In this document: positions 35,105 to 47,600 of the stretch, piece by piece
Position numbering within the stretch: position 1 is the first letter of the stretch
How the letters are laid out: each line of letters starts with the position of its first letter
Source: Amaurobius ferox
Taxonomy: Eukaryota > Arthropoda > Arachnida > Araneae > Amaurobiidae
Length of the DNA stretch: 64,000 nucleotides
NCBI GenBank assembly: GCA_951213105.1
Contig: OX578152.1
Span: forward strand, 69,915,180-69,979,179
Reading direction: 5' to 3'
The notes under the pieces: model-generated
Seen by the model: the letters and a program-made list of their open reading frames with translations, nothing else
Told to the model about the DNA's origin: nothing
The model's database searches: none
Translations under genes and position numbers: made by a program

Positions 35105-36527
35105 CTCTTTTCCAAATGAAACGAAGTACCATGATGAAAGTGACTATTTTTATTCAAATTAAATATGCGCACAGCTCATGCACAGGTAATGAAATGATTA
35201 CAAAACCAAGGCCTCAGGACCTATCAATGGTTAGCAATTGCACATTGAATTTTCAAATCAATAATTAGTGTAACCCCCCCCCCCCCTTGATAAAGTTTCC
35301 TAATGTCATCCTGCGATACATTCTGCCAGGCATTCCTCAATTGTTGTTCCAGATCTGCTACATTTCGGGGTGCTCGAATCTGTGGGCATGAGAACTGTCC
35401 GATGAGAACGGCAAATCTGTGGTCTAGTATGTACCATATATGCGCGAATGGTGAAAGTTCTGGTGACAGTGCTGGCCAAAGAATAGTATCAACAGCTCGG
35501 AGACAGTCCACAGATATGCCATCCGTATGTAGCGTGGTACTGTCTTGCTGGAAAATGGCTCCAGAATGACGTGCCATGAAGGGTAACGCAAACGGCCGCA
35601 GGATTTCATAAACATATCACTGAGCTGTTAAAGTTATATGCAGGATGACAAGGGACGACTTGCTGTCATAAGAGATAGCACCCTACACCACAACACCAGG
35701 GTAATGGGTGTGTGCCTGTGTAAAACAAAGACTGATTTGGATCTCTGGCCCTGGCACCGCCACACATGTACCCGATGGTCATCTGCGGAAAGACTGAAGC
35801 GTGATTCATCGCTGAACACTATACGATGCCAGTCTGCTGGCATCGCATAGGCTGATGCTCGGCTACGACACCACTCCAAACGACTCTGTCGATGTTGTGG
35901 GGTTATGGACACACAGCTTGAAGGCCACCGTGAGCGTAACCCCCATCTCAGACAAGCGCCGTGAGATGGTGGAAGGTACCACGGGTGGCATGGAAGAGGC
36001 TGTAGCACGTTGGATGGCGGACAATGGTGCCGTTGCGCCAGTTCGAGCCTGCGGCACAATCATCCGATCTTGCCTCGCATTCGGACAACATGGCCTTCCA
36101 GAGCCTTCATTTCACCGATGAATCCTTTGTAGCAACCATTGCTGCCAGCACCTTTGCACAGCAGTTTCCATTCGGTGCAAGTGTCGGCCTATTGCTCGGT
36201 ATGACCAGCCAGCTTCACGCATCCCGACTATATGACCACGTTCGAACTCGTCTAATTTCTTATAAGGTCTTTAGCAACATCGTAGCGGCATTATTTGTTG
36301 TATCTCCACGGAACTGCAACGCCGATAACGAGCAAAGATAAACCATCCACATTTTTAACCTGTTTTATAGGATGCTAGTTGGCAAGTAGAAAAGCGCTCT
36401 ATGATCGAAGTTAAGACTCATTGGTTTTGCAAATGTAAACAATTGCATACATGGTATAAAGAAATTTGCATGTGAAATTTCGCGATGATCGGATTATTTT
36501 GTTGCTTCATTTTTTTGCAAAAGAGTG
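35103..36527 (-). mobile_element. Tc1/mariner transposon copy 2
   Basis: Inverted ends CACTCTTTTCCA (35103-35114) and TGCAAAAGAGTG (36516-36527). Same element as 16264-17715. The left end runs into TACACA simple sequence and the right flank is TT, so the TA duplication is not visible. It contains a C run at 35277-35287. Confidence 0.9.
35224..36341 (-). pseudogene. Tc1-like transposase copy 2, inactivated
   Basis: The blocks lie in different frames: N-terminal 36341-36060 (with stops), 36063-35863, catalytic 36059-35634, and C-terminal 35577-35224. The first catalytic motif IVFSDESRF is intact. The second motif reads QQDSTTLH instead of QQDNARPH-like sequence but keeps its Asp. The Glu position reads SPFAH where copy 1 has SPIEH, so the third catalytic residue is lost. 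A C run replaces part of the C-terminus. Dead by frameshifts and by loss of the catalytic Glu, a different pattern of damage from copy 1. Confidence 0.9.
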
Positions 36528-36985
36528 TTCTATTATCCTTGTTCACTACCGTGTTGCTTTATATTTTGGTGATTGTGAGACCAGAAATTGATCTCACATT
36601 TGATGAGACACTTTTATGTACAAATTTATTGCGGCCCAAACGGCGAACAATACTTGTAGTCTGGCTTGCACCGAGTTTTATCACCCCGTGAACCTAAAGG
36701 TCAGAAGACCATAAATTTGGGGGGGCCATGACAGAGGGGCTGAGCTGGGCCTTACGATATGTGGAATGGTTCCATTGGTTAAAGGAGTAACCAATAAAAA
36801 AAGAAGGTTGTTACGTCAAACTCAATGCGCCAAATGGAAGAAAAGGGGGAGTTACCCCCCCCCGTAGGGAACCACAACCGGTGACCCGAGAACGAGAGAA
36901 GAAATTATGGAGATTTTTGACTTAAGGACGTGAGCAGATTTGTAGACATACTAACATGACTTGGAACATATAACTTGTAAAATAC
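36528..36985. other. Unassigned; PBS-like phrase
   Basis: A C run at about 36857-36865 is followed by 'ccggtgacccgag' near 36880, which resembles retroviral-type primer binding sites next to an LTR. No paired LTR was found. Part of this block is weakly related (inverted) to about 40060-40260. Confidence 0.35.
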
Positions 36986-37273
36986 GACTTAAGATAACTT
37001 GAAGACGATGACTGGATTTGGTGAATTCAGACTTGTAGTGTGTCCCGTAGAGGTTCCAATATAATGGAGATATATTGACGTGTGAGTGCAATCGAGTACG
37101 AGAAGGAGCCACACACCAAAGAGTTATGGCGAGTACAAATAACTGATGCAAGCATTTGATATATGATCAAAGCCCAAGGCCGAAATTGAAGGTATGTGCC
37201 CATTGAAAATGATATCTGGTCATAACCAATATTTAGCATTTTCCGTCTTGGTCACACATGTCCCCTCCGCTGA
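36986..37273. repeat. Dispersed repeat, inverted partner at 39723-40050
   Basis: Shares 'ctgatgcaag', 'cgaaattgaaggtatgtgc' and 'cacatgtccc.. ctccgc' in order with the reverse complement of about 39723-40050. Origin unknown; possibly LTR or UTR remnants. Confidence 0.55.
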
Positions 37274-37559
37274 AATAATATAATTAAATAGTGTAATTGA
37301 ATTTAATTAAGATTTATGTTGTTAATAAAGGTATTATTGTTAAAGTTTAAATGGTGCAGTCAATGTGCGAGTATTATAATAATTAATAATTCCTTTACTG
37401 GACTCACACGAAAGTTAAGCAATTGGAGGGTTTAATATAGCGGCACAACTAGCAATGTACGATGTCAATAATAAATCCCCTATGTATGAATTAACGGCCA
37501 TGTCAATCTTAATGAATTTAATATTTAAAAGTTTAACTAAGTTTCTTTTTAAAATGTGT
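37274..37559. other. No recognisable feature
   Basis: AT-rich spacer without a gene. Confidence 0.4.
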
Positions 37560-38245
37560 ACCACAGTGATCATCTTTAATTATTAACTAATTTCACTACC
37601 ATATTTCATTGACATTTGCTATTTCCATATTTATCTTCCATCACGATCATATTTCACTACTATGTTTTTCATTGCTATATTTCACTATCATTATCCGTCA
37701 AATATTGCACTACCATGTTGAACCTACCTAATTACTACCTAGATGTCTTCATGATTTCACTCAGAATCTATTAAATTTTATTTGAATAGCTCAATCAGTT
37801 TGAAAGATATAGTGTTGTTTTACAGAATCTTTTTAATATAATGTTTTCACCATACATTGATGATCATCTTTCTCCTACCATGTTGACCATCTTTCACAGT
37901 TATTATCATCACTTTTCACTACCATCTCTCACTACCACCCTTTACTGCCATCTTTCACTTCCACCTTTCACTACCATCTCTCACTACCACCCTTTACTGC
38001 CATCTTTCACTTCCACCTTTCACTACCATTAAGATCATTTTTCACCACCTCCTTTTACTGCCATTTTTCACTTACACCTTTCACTACCATCATGATCATC
38101 TTTTACCACCACCTTTTACTACCATTTTGCACTTCCATCTTTCACCACCATTATGATGATCTTTCACTGCCATGTCATCTTTCACTACCATGTTTTATGC
38201 CACCTTTCGCTATCATCACTTTTCAAATCTTTCACCATCATGTTG
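37560..38245. repeat. CAC/TTTCACTACCAT minisatellite
   Basis: Degenerate short units 'tttcactaccat' throughout, with a perfect 52-bp higher-order duplication beginning at 37921 and 37973. The plus strand is nearly free of G. Phe/His/Leu-rich frames here are artefacts. Confidence 0.85.
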
Positions 38246-38345
38246 CACCTATTGATCATTCGCACGTACGTCATAATGTGAAGTCATGGTTGTTTATCCG
38301 GCCATGTTGGACGGTAATGATGTTGTGTAATGAATCCAGCTATGA

Positions 38346-38364
38346 TATCGTATCAGATACGATA
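38346..38364. repeat. 19-bp perfect palindrome
   Basis: TATCGTATC-A-GATACGATA. Could be a protein-binding site or chance; nothing around it helps. Confidence 0.5.
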
Positions 38365-38444
38365 AAATATAAATGTACGCTTTGGACAAAGGTATATTGA
38401 GAAATTGCAACAATTTAAAATCATTGTATTCTTCGAAAAGATAC

Positions 38445-38525
38445 GCAATTGCAATAGCCCGGCCGTTCAATCTGCTGCTCATGCCCATGGGGTGAGTCGG
38501 ACGGCCTGGGCCTTCCACGTAACTG
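38445..38525 (+). mobile_element. SINE 3'-tail fragment
   Basis: Contains 'gtgagtcggacggcctgggc' then 'cttccac', the same 3' core as SINE1 (ggtcggacggtctggg). Flanked by 'attgcaatagc' (about 38449) and 'actgcaatagc' (about 38522), a probable target-site duplication. Confidence 0.6.
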
Positions 38526-38529
38526 CAAT

Positions 38530-39228
38530 AGCATAAACTTTGAATAGCAAGAGAAGTATACTCTAAAATAGTACGGAAGAACGATTTTTAGCCCAACGCC
38601 TGGATAACAGGCAGTAGATTTACCGATTGTGACATCACTTGCAAAGGGTCAATATTGATGTTTATTACATTATCGCCTGCATGATTATATCCAGAATCTA
38701 CTACATTTTTATTTGAATCGTTCAATCAGTTTGAAAAGTATGTTCTTTCACAGAATATTTCACTAAACTACGTTGCACAATACCTTGTAAAGTGTTTTCC
38801 CGCGATGTATGTGTCTACTCTGTGAAATAACTTTTCCAGATCAAAAAGCTCACGAGTGTTTCACATCGAAACAGTACGGCGCGTTTCAGATTGCTTAGTG
38901 ACGCAGCAGCTATTGCTCCGCTTGATTTCTAGTGCACAGTTATTGTTAAAATGGGAAGGCAAAACTTGGATTCGAAGTACAATTTCAAATTTTTCAAAAG
39001 TAAATAAGTTCCTTTAAAAATCATATTTCGTTTTATAAAATAAACAATGCAATTTAAAATTAAATTATTTAAAAACCACTAGAAAAATCAGATGTGAGCA
39101 TAATGCAAATACACTTTACTCCTTTCAATGTGATATAATGATGGACAAGAGCCACGGCACAGTGTTTTTAACGTTTAAGAGCACACTGAACACGTTTAAA
39201 AGCACTGAACACGTTTAAAATCACACTG
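38530..39228. other. No gene; short duplicated phrase
   Basis: The phrase 'ttatttgaat.g.tcaatcag' near 38708-38735 also occurs near 37778-37803, in the same orientation. 'gcactgaacacgtttaaaa' is duplicated near 39182-39219. Otherwise unassigned. Confidence 0.45.
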
Positions 39229-40958
39229 CAGGACCGCAGCCAGGCAGGGGCCAGAGGGGGCAGTGTCTCCCCCAAGAGGTATGCTCAGCCTCTCTGATAA
39301 ATATATTACATTCTCAGTAGTGATATGAAATTTCCTACAACATGTTATCCAAAATTTGCGTAAAAATGCTTTATGAGGTTTTTTTTTTTATAAATTATTT
39401 AGTTTTAAAGAGTTTTTAATTTAGCTAAATGTGTGGTTATTGTGGTGCACATTTTAAAATAGAACTTTTAAGTTAGCTTTTTTACTTATTGAATTGTTCA
39501 TAATTAACATGGCCGAATATCGCAAATCGTGAAACCTTAAAACACATCGCGTTGTGTGCAGCTTCAACCCTCCATATTTATCTTCAGTGCGAGTTCCTGT
39601 AATAGAATTCACATAAAGCTACTCAAATAATTGTACCATTTTTAACATTTAAAATAACATTATTTGTTAACAACATTTGTTTAATTATTAAATCAATTAC
39701 AATAATTATCATAGTATTGCGGAGAAGATAGGACATGTGAGAGTTAACATGTGAGATCGGACATATGAGACCAGTTAAGTTATTATTATCAAGATGTTCT
39801 ATGACCTGCTACAATAATTAATAAGCACATACCTTCAATTTCGTCTTTGGCCATTGACCACAAGTCTTGCATCAGTGTATATCGTACTGGCACTAACTCT
39901 AAGTAGTGTGCCCCTACTCGCACTGCATTTGCTCATTTCGTGGAAGTCTGTATCCGGACATTTTTAGGGACTATTTGTGGAATCTCTGTGGAACACACTC
40001 TTATGGAATCATCATGGCATTCTGCTCTATTTCTCCTCTTCTCTCTGTAGCTATGCCAATCTCTCGTCGAAGTTTTACATATCCTTTTTTAGCGCCTTTC
40101 GGTTGCTGTTCCTATTGGCTGAGGTCTGTAACGCCCATTCGGTTACCATTGGCTGACCTTAGGGCACCGCGATCAGACATAATCCATATTGGTCAACGTT
40201 TTTAGCCAATCTCGTAGCTACACTTTAGCCTCTTAGGTTTATGACCTAATTGAATTGATCTAATCTCGGGTCGAAGTATTGTAAAAACTGGCCTCTTTAC
40301 GTCTGCTGCCAATGTCTAACATTACAGCCTTAATAAATAAAGAACATAAAACTTTCTCACATATTTCTGGTTTTAATCTGGTTTCACAGTTATACAAATG
40401 ATCAATTCATTTATATATTTAATGTTAAAATATTTATTTTGTTTAATAATTAAGATAATAGTATTTAGGATGCTTTTGTATTATTGCAGCGTTTACTGTT
40501 ATACATTAAAGAGTTAAAATCCACTGATAAGTAGTTAAGAGTTAATATCAAGTGCTCACTTGTATTTACTATCTGAAATTTTCTTCAATTAACAACTTTT
40601 GTACTAGTTAATGCTATCAAGTATTAACTTGTATTTACTATCTGAAATTATCTTCAGCTAACAACTTTGGCACTAGTTAATGCTTATATTTAAATTAATT
40701 GTAATTATTATACATTAATATTGATGTGTAGTAATTATATGGATTTTCCTAATCAACTTTTATCTTACAAATATAAATGTGTAATTGAGTATTTGTTAAT
40801 AATTTATATGGATTGAAATATATAATAGTAACTCTTACGGTTTAGGAATGCTAATGATTAACAGTGTTTTTTATTAAGCTCCTCCTTCAAGACTATTGAG
40901 CCCCCCCCTTCAATTTTAATCCAGCCCCTCTTCAGTTTCGTTTCTGGCTACGGCTCTG
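39229..40958. mobile_element. 1.7-kb hAT-like non-autonomous element (candidate)
   Basis: Ends form a 16-bp imperfect inverted repeat: CAGGACCGCAGCCAGG on the left and CAGAGCCGTAGCCAGA on the right (read inward). CAG...-type ends and this AGCCAG core are common in hAT-derived elements. Flanks share only ACTG, not a full 8-bp duplication, so the assignment is tentative. Inside are the repeat at 39723-40050 and AT-rich sequence including a duplicated 'ttaacttgtatttactatctgaaatt' type phrase near 40555-40640. No transposase frame. Confidence 0.55.
39723..40050. repeat. Inverted partner of 36986-37273
   Basis: See the repeat at 36986-37273; here it lies inside the hAT-like candidate, so it inserted there or was carried by it. 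Confidence 0.5.
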
Positions 40959-42310
40959 ACTGAAAGTAAAAAGCAAACAAAACATTATAAAATTTAAATA
41001 ATGCAAAAATAATACTTTTCTGAATTTAAGATATATATTGGTCTTATAAATATTAGATTATTTCATCTAAGAAATATGTGAAAAATTAGCTTTAATGGGA
41101 AGTAATCATTTGAAGATATAATTTAAAATTTTAATTTATTTTCCTAGTTTAAAGTGATTTTCTCTCTTTTGAAAATTGCGTTATATCCTCCCAATTCGAT
41201 CTTCAAGTCATTCATTAAGAAGTCACTTCATACCAATTAGGCCTCTCCCAAAGAACGAGCTTGCTTAATGCAAAGTCACGATTTTTTAGGTCGTAATACG
41301 CTAGGTCGTTCGTATTCATTTTTCTACTAGCGTCCCGTTCGTCTTTTGAAAATTTGAATGAATGAATTCATTTAATTCCGGCTTTAATTCACTGGCAAAT
41401 TCGGTTATATTTTCTTGCTAAATAATATAAGAAATTCTATATAAAGACAATTTAAAACGTATCTCTATGTGTGTGTGTGTTTGTTTGTTTGTCGCATCAT
41501 CACAGGAGATCAGCTGCACCGAATTTTATAAAATATTGTGTGTAGTCTTGGAATAGTCCCACTTAAAATTTAGTTCATATTTTGAGTTTCTTGGACCAAG
41601 GGTTGTTGAGGTATTAATATAAATGAACCTCCCATGGAAATGACATCGTACAGACGATATTTTCCCACAAATTTATTTGAAGAAAAATATATCATGTTGC
41701 TAAGCAATGGAATTAAACCCAAAGACTTTGCACAACAAACGTTTATTATTAAATCGTTTCTGATTTAAATAATAAAGAGATGTATATAAAAGCAAATTTT
41801 ATTGGAATGCACGGCCTTTGGGTTTAAAGATTAATGGAATTATTGATATTTTCAAATTCTTACGTCATCTGTTTTATTTTGGAAAATATTTTTCTAACTC
41901 GCATATTATGTTTAGCCAATTGTTGAAACCGATTATAAGTGGTACAGGGTATTTATTCTAATGCCATGTTAGCACTTTTACTTTGGTATGTATTGATAAA
42001 ATTTCATAATGTTTGTAAATTTGCTTACAAACGTGAAATGACGTTTTATTCTTCAGATCTTTCTGTGCAGATAGTTTTGTATAGCGAGAGCCCAGATTCC
42101 TATACTTCTTTTCACCAGAATCAAATTCAAAATTTTAATAGAATGTTTTGAATAACAATGCAATTTAATATATCACAGTAAAATTTCAAAATAAGATAGA
42201 TTGTAAAATTTCAAAAATGAAAGAGTTAACCACAAATTGTGAATTTTAAGTTTCTTTATATTATATATTTCTTACGAGGAACGGATATACCGCTAGTAAA
42301 AGAATAAAAA
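40959..42310. other. AT-rich, decayed repeats related to 1-2840
   Basis: GT/TTTG tract near 41466-41492. The stretch 41500-41650 resembles 2570-2840, and 41690-42060 contains phrases resembling the 1-2310 repeats in reverse (for example 'attttggaaaatattttt'). No gene. Confidence 0.4.
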
Positions 42311-43303
42311 ATCTGATGTGGGCAACACATGACTTTACTACTTTTACAGTACTTTTACAGTAATGAAATTACTACTTTTACAGTAAAAAAATGGATTATT
42401 TTTATAGTAGTTATTTATATTCTTTCCGAGATATTGAATTTTCGTCAATGAGTCGTCATTTTCCATGTCGTCATCATTAATGAGTAATCATTGATTTAGC
42501 GCCATTTTTATCCATTTGGCGAGTTTTCGTTAATTTAGCAACATTCAGGAAAGTCGCCAAGTTGGCGACATTCCACCAAATACGGCGCCAAAATATCGCC
42601 AAGCGTTATGTACGAAGAAATAAGTTATTCTTACAGCAGATAAATGACTATTGGCGTTCAAATACAAAAGTATTACTCAAAGTATCTTTTCATGAATGGA
42701 ACGAGCTAGATCCACGAGAATAATTTCACCCAATTTATCGCATGGTATTACATATGAAAAGTGAACATGTTTTTCAATAGGAAATATATTTCTTTTATTT
42801 TATATGACTTTTTGATATTTTTTTTGAAAAATGTGCAATATCTCGAGAACGGTTCATGTTAGCGTTCTAAAATTTATGTCAATCGTTTTCTAATGAAAAT
42901 TTACATAAAAAATGTCTATTTGCGTAACTTTATTAGTGGTTTTGATTTTTTGACGATTTTTTCAAAATTTCACTCGAAAATTTAGGGGGGATCTGAACTT
43001 TCGATTGCGTATAAAAAGAATAGGCTTCCAGTGTTTACGGGTTGTTATTTTTGCACCAAATTTCATTCGAATCAGTCCATTCGTTCGTCAGTTATCGTCT
43101 CCACAGACTCACATACACACACATACACACACACAGACACATACTTTCACACACACACACACACACACACAGACATCACTTCAAAAATGCTTGATTCGTG
43201 ATCAGGGATGCTTGAAACGTGTTCTCCCGTCGAAAACTCGAATTCGAATTTTCGACCCCGTCACAATACTTTCCTTATACATTATGTATATAAGGAAAGT
43301 AAA
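42311..43303 (+). mobile_element. Family B copy B3
   Basis: Left end 'ctgatgtgggcaacacatg'. Right hairpin actttccttata ... tatataaggaaagt at about 43269-43301. The body matches B1 closely, including 'aatatctcgagaacggttca' and a longer CA tract (about 43110-43172). The His-Thr frame through the tract is an artefact. Confidence 0.8.
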
Positions 43304-43865
43304 AATGAATTTGAAGGAAAAGTCATGGACTGTCCGCATCAAATTTTATTTCTATAGAATAATAAAAGAAGCAAACCAAATTTCACATCTCTGTAAGGAA
43401 ACTCTTACGTTTTAAAACAGCCTCTACTTCTCTTCGTTCTCTCTAATAAAACTTGTGACTCATGAGTCAAAAATCGTTCAGACGGCTTGATGCTCCAGAG
43501 CGTGTCCGGTCGATGGCTGCCCCATTTAGAACTGACGCAGACGACTATTGCTTGCGATGGTATTATTTTTGACCCCTCCCTCCTCCTTCAGGTTTCGAAT
43601 AATTGGGGGAAAAAAAGAATTCGTAAGGCTTAAAAGATGATTTTTGTGCCCGGATAAAGCGTTATTCGAATAGATAGATTTCCAGTTTTTCCTACCGGAC
43701 TTTTTTTTTTTTTATCAGGAAAATACTAAAAATGTAATAATACTTTTAGACAAGCATGAACGTGAAATGAGATTTTTGTACGGGATAGAGCTAGGATTTG
43801 TTAAATGGGATTTTGACTTTTTAAGGTCTTGAATATTAGTGTACATATTATTTCCCCTAAGATAT
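43304..43865. other. Family A left-end stub, then unassigned
   Basis: 43306-43346 resembles the reversed family A left end (ggaaaagtcatggactg, then 'ccgcatcaaat'). The rest has no gene; a T run lies at about 43703-43715. Confidence 0.45.
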
Positions 43866-44417
43866 TGTTGCGAACGTGCAATATTCCCTCACTGGAGTCT
43901 TTAGAAGACCAGGCGGAGAAAACACTCGTGCAAACATTCTTTCTCATAACGTGGGCCTAGGATTGCAATTTGCCGAAGTTTGAAAAAGGTTTGCCAGATT
44001 CGGCAATTTATCGCCTTTTTGGCGACATTTTGCAATTTTCCGAAGGTTCGAAAAGCACCTCAGAATAACCATTATTCTATGTGATAAGAGAGATTTCCAG
44101 AAGTTTTTATGGAGAGTTTATGGAAGTAATTAACACTCAGTCGGAGTTGCAGTTGACGTGATACGAGCTGCATTGAACTGTGACTTTTGCCAATGTTTTA
44201 AGAATAATAGCCGCAGTATTGTGAAATGATTTTCGTCAATGTTCTGATAATAGTATCGCTTATTTTGTGAAATTAGTGGAACATTTAAGTGCTGTTTTAC
44301 TGTATATTGTTCCTGTTTATGTTGTGCTTGTGAATAAAGTTGTTAGTTATTCAGAAATTTGGACTTATTTTTGTATCCTGAGGGCATACCCACGATTCTA
44401 GAGAATGAATAGTAACA
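43866..44417 (+). mobile_element. Solo LTR (552 bp)
   Basis: Begins TGTTGCGAACGTGC and ends AATAGTAACA, the TG...CA ends expected of an LTR. A 4-bp duplication ATAT flanks it (43862-43865 and 44418-44421). An AATAAA polyadenylation signal at about 44332 lies near the 3' end. No retroelement internal region is attached, so this is a solo LTR left by recombination. Orientation follows the polyadenylation signal. Superfamily is not determined; 4-bp duplications fit Gypsy-like integrases. Confidence 0.7.
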
Positions 44418-44689
44418 ATATGCATATTTTCCCCTTTACGTGTACTATGTATATGTAAAAGGGAGTATTATGATGGTCTGGAATCAAAACACTTCTTTAG
44501 TAACAGCACAAATGGTTGAATAATCTGACTAGTATTTAATCCTGCCAAATATTGGGAATCTGACACTCCTAACAAAGTAAGTTGCAACTTTTTTTTAAAA
44601 TAAGTTTTATTTTGTTTAACAATGTATGAAGCGTAACGCCGAAAAAAGTTGTCTTAATTGAAAACTGAGTTAATTTCTGTCTTGTGGTT
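44418..44689. other. No recognisable feature
   Basis: Spacer between the solo LTR and the LINE 3' region. Confidence 0.4.
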
Positions 44690-47600
44690 GATGCGATAAG
44701 TGTGCAAAGTGTCAGCCTTTTGGCCACCGAGAGGATCCTAAAAAACTTTTTGACCTCCCATCTAGTCTTCTTCAGGGGAGAAATCGAAAATACGACTGCG
44801 TTAGGTTCTGTCCAGTGTTTGATACTTATTTATTTATTACCCTGGCCGTTCAACTCACTCAATATACACAGATATCCACATACATACATAGACATACAAT
44901 ACGTCAATGAATACAAAATTGATACAAATACGTAAATAAAATGATACAAAAATGTGGAAAAAGAATTTTGCGTGAAAGGATTGAAACAGTCGATAGAAAT
45001 GAAAATAAATTAAAAAGAAAGGGAGAAAACAAAAATATACAAATAAAAAGTTGAGCAGTGTAAAAATTTAACCCATGTTCCATTGATCAGAAGATAATTA
45101 AAAGCATAGGCAACTCATAAACCAGTAAATCACTTAATGCTATCACAAATCTCTTTTTGCAATAAGAAAACAGTTTTTAATTCTGTCGATTGAATTTTTT
45201 TTTTACAAATACTTGAAAACCATAATAAATGATTAGTAGGAGATGGTTCAGATAAATGATTAGTATGAGGGCAAGAAATTATATAATGGTCGATATCACC
45301 AAAGTAATTGCAAATGCAATTAGAAGTTGATTTAATATGGAAGTAATGTAAGTAATCTAAAAAGGGTTCGTTACCAGTTAAAAAGTATAATAAAAATTTA
45401 TTAAATATTTGTTGTGTACCATCAACGGTAGGAAGGAAAGATTAAACTCTAGAAAGATCAGGATTACGATGAGAGATATATTTATTTAGATAAATTTTTT
45501 AAAGATCAGTTACTGAATTTTACAAGAAAATTTTAGATATGAGTACAGTAAATGAATGCAATGAATTTTTACAAGGAAAGGAATTAAAAAAAAACTCTTG
45601 TAGAATCAGCAATTTAATTTCCCAGATTACCAACATGAGCTTTGACCACAAGAAATACAAATGTTTAAAATTAGTAACTTTACTTTTAATGTTTTTAATA
45701 TAATTGGATTTATTTGAGATAGACTGAAGAGCATAAATAGAAGGGAGAGACTGCCAGAATAAATATTGACGTTCATGTTATTTTTAGCAACCCAATCTAC
45801 AGCATATGCAATGGCAGTAATTTCAGCCTGAAAAACTGCATTCTTTGCAGCAAGTCTGTAACAGAAGATCTCATCCAATACATCATGTTACAAATTGCGA
45901 ATGGCAAGACCAACGCTTGCATCAGTTTTAGAACCATCTGTATAGATTTTATAAAGAGTTATTATTATCAGAACAATTAGGAAAACAAACAGAACGGTTT
46001 TAAAGTAAAATATCAGAGATTATGGTATTGAAGTCAAATTGGAAAGGGGAAGGGAAATTTGAACCAGTAAAGGGGTCTATATTTTGTTTCCAAAAATATA
46101 TTTTTCATACAAAATTTTAATACCGTATGCATAGATGGAATATCAAGAATAGAGAAAAGCGAAATCCCAGTGGAAGTACAGTAATAGGAAGCAATTTTAA
46201 GTAAAAATGTTCTCTTAAGAGAAATCGTTTTTTTTCTTGACCAGAATTTAGATTTATTCCCCAAACACTAGAACCATATGTAATAATTTTTTCGATAACA
46301 ACCTGATACTAATGCTTCAACCCCCTATAAACCCCCTCCGTCCAATTATTCCTTGCAATCTACCGAAGATTACAACAAAATGTATAACAAATTTTTAAAT
46401 AATAGATTTGTGGGCTCCAAGAGACTTTAACATCAATATTAGTCCAAAATATTTAAATATTTATATGTTTAATGTTTTTCCTTCTAATCTAAAAATTGGT
46501 TTTCTTTTCATTTTGTTTTGCCAAAGACAATTCAGCTACTTTAATCTAAAGAAACTTCAAGGTGTTGTGAAGTCAAAGAGTCAGAAGTTAAATGTAGTAA
46601 GGTGTTTGTATTACTTTCAAAAAGTTTCCGAGTATCACTACTGGTACCCATCACTGGTAACCACCACTGGTAACCACCACAAAGTCACCGGAAAAACCCT
46701 GAAGATTGAAAAGATCATTGTTTAGTAGCAGGATTTAGTTGAAAGATTCCAAAGAATTGGGGCAATGACAGAACCCTGTTGCGAACTTTTGAAAATAAAT
46801 TTAAAAAGAGTGAGTATATCTTTAGTGCAACAGATTGAGATAAGAAAATAAAAAAAGCCCGAAAAGAAAAATAAATATTTAATTTTTCAAAGTACAGGAG
46901 AGAATATGCCAGTTCAAATTGTCAAAAGCCCCACGGACATCAATTTATGTTAGAGAAATATGATGAACTACGATGAGATCGTCGATTACGCTAACCAATT
47001 TATGAGCGATATCATCATGACTGTGAATTTACATAAAACCAAATTGATTTATTGATTTGAATGAAGAATTTCCTTGGTATTTAAGGAAAGATTAAACCTA
47101 TGGATAAACTTTTTTCTAAAATTTTCCTCAATGTTGGTCAAAGATATAAAGGGCGATAGAAAGAACGAAGGGTGCAATCCCTCCCAGATTTATGTAGAAC
47201 AATAACTCTTGACTTCCGTAGACATACAGATAAATAACAAAATTTTAAACATATGTTGAGAATTTTTAAGAAAATAGTTGGATTAAAATTAAACGACCCT
47301 TTTAGATCCTGTAACCTAAATTATCAATATCTAGAGCTTTGCCATTTTTATAACTCTCAAAGACGAAAGAAATATCCAGAAACAAACCTCAATCCAACAG
47401 GAGGTAAAGGAAAAGTATAAAAAGCTTCAAAATTATAATCACTCTAGAAACTGAAGTCTGACAAACGAGTAAATTTTTCAGAATGGGTTAAATCTGAATT
47501 ATCTTGAAATTATAAATTATTATTATTATTTTAATTTAATTTATCGAAAAACAAATTTGAATTGGGTTCCAACTTTTGAGAAATATCCCCAACAGAATTT

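Noticed and set aside
35638..36341. Plus-strand frames of 70-105 codons across Tc1 copy 2
   Set aside because: Shadows of the minus-strand transposase, which alone carries recognisable motifs.
43005..43415. 136-codon frame
   Set aside because: Runs through a family B copy and its CA tract (His-Thr repeats); family copies do not preserve it.
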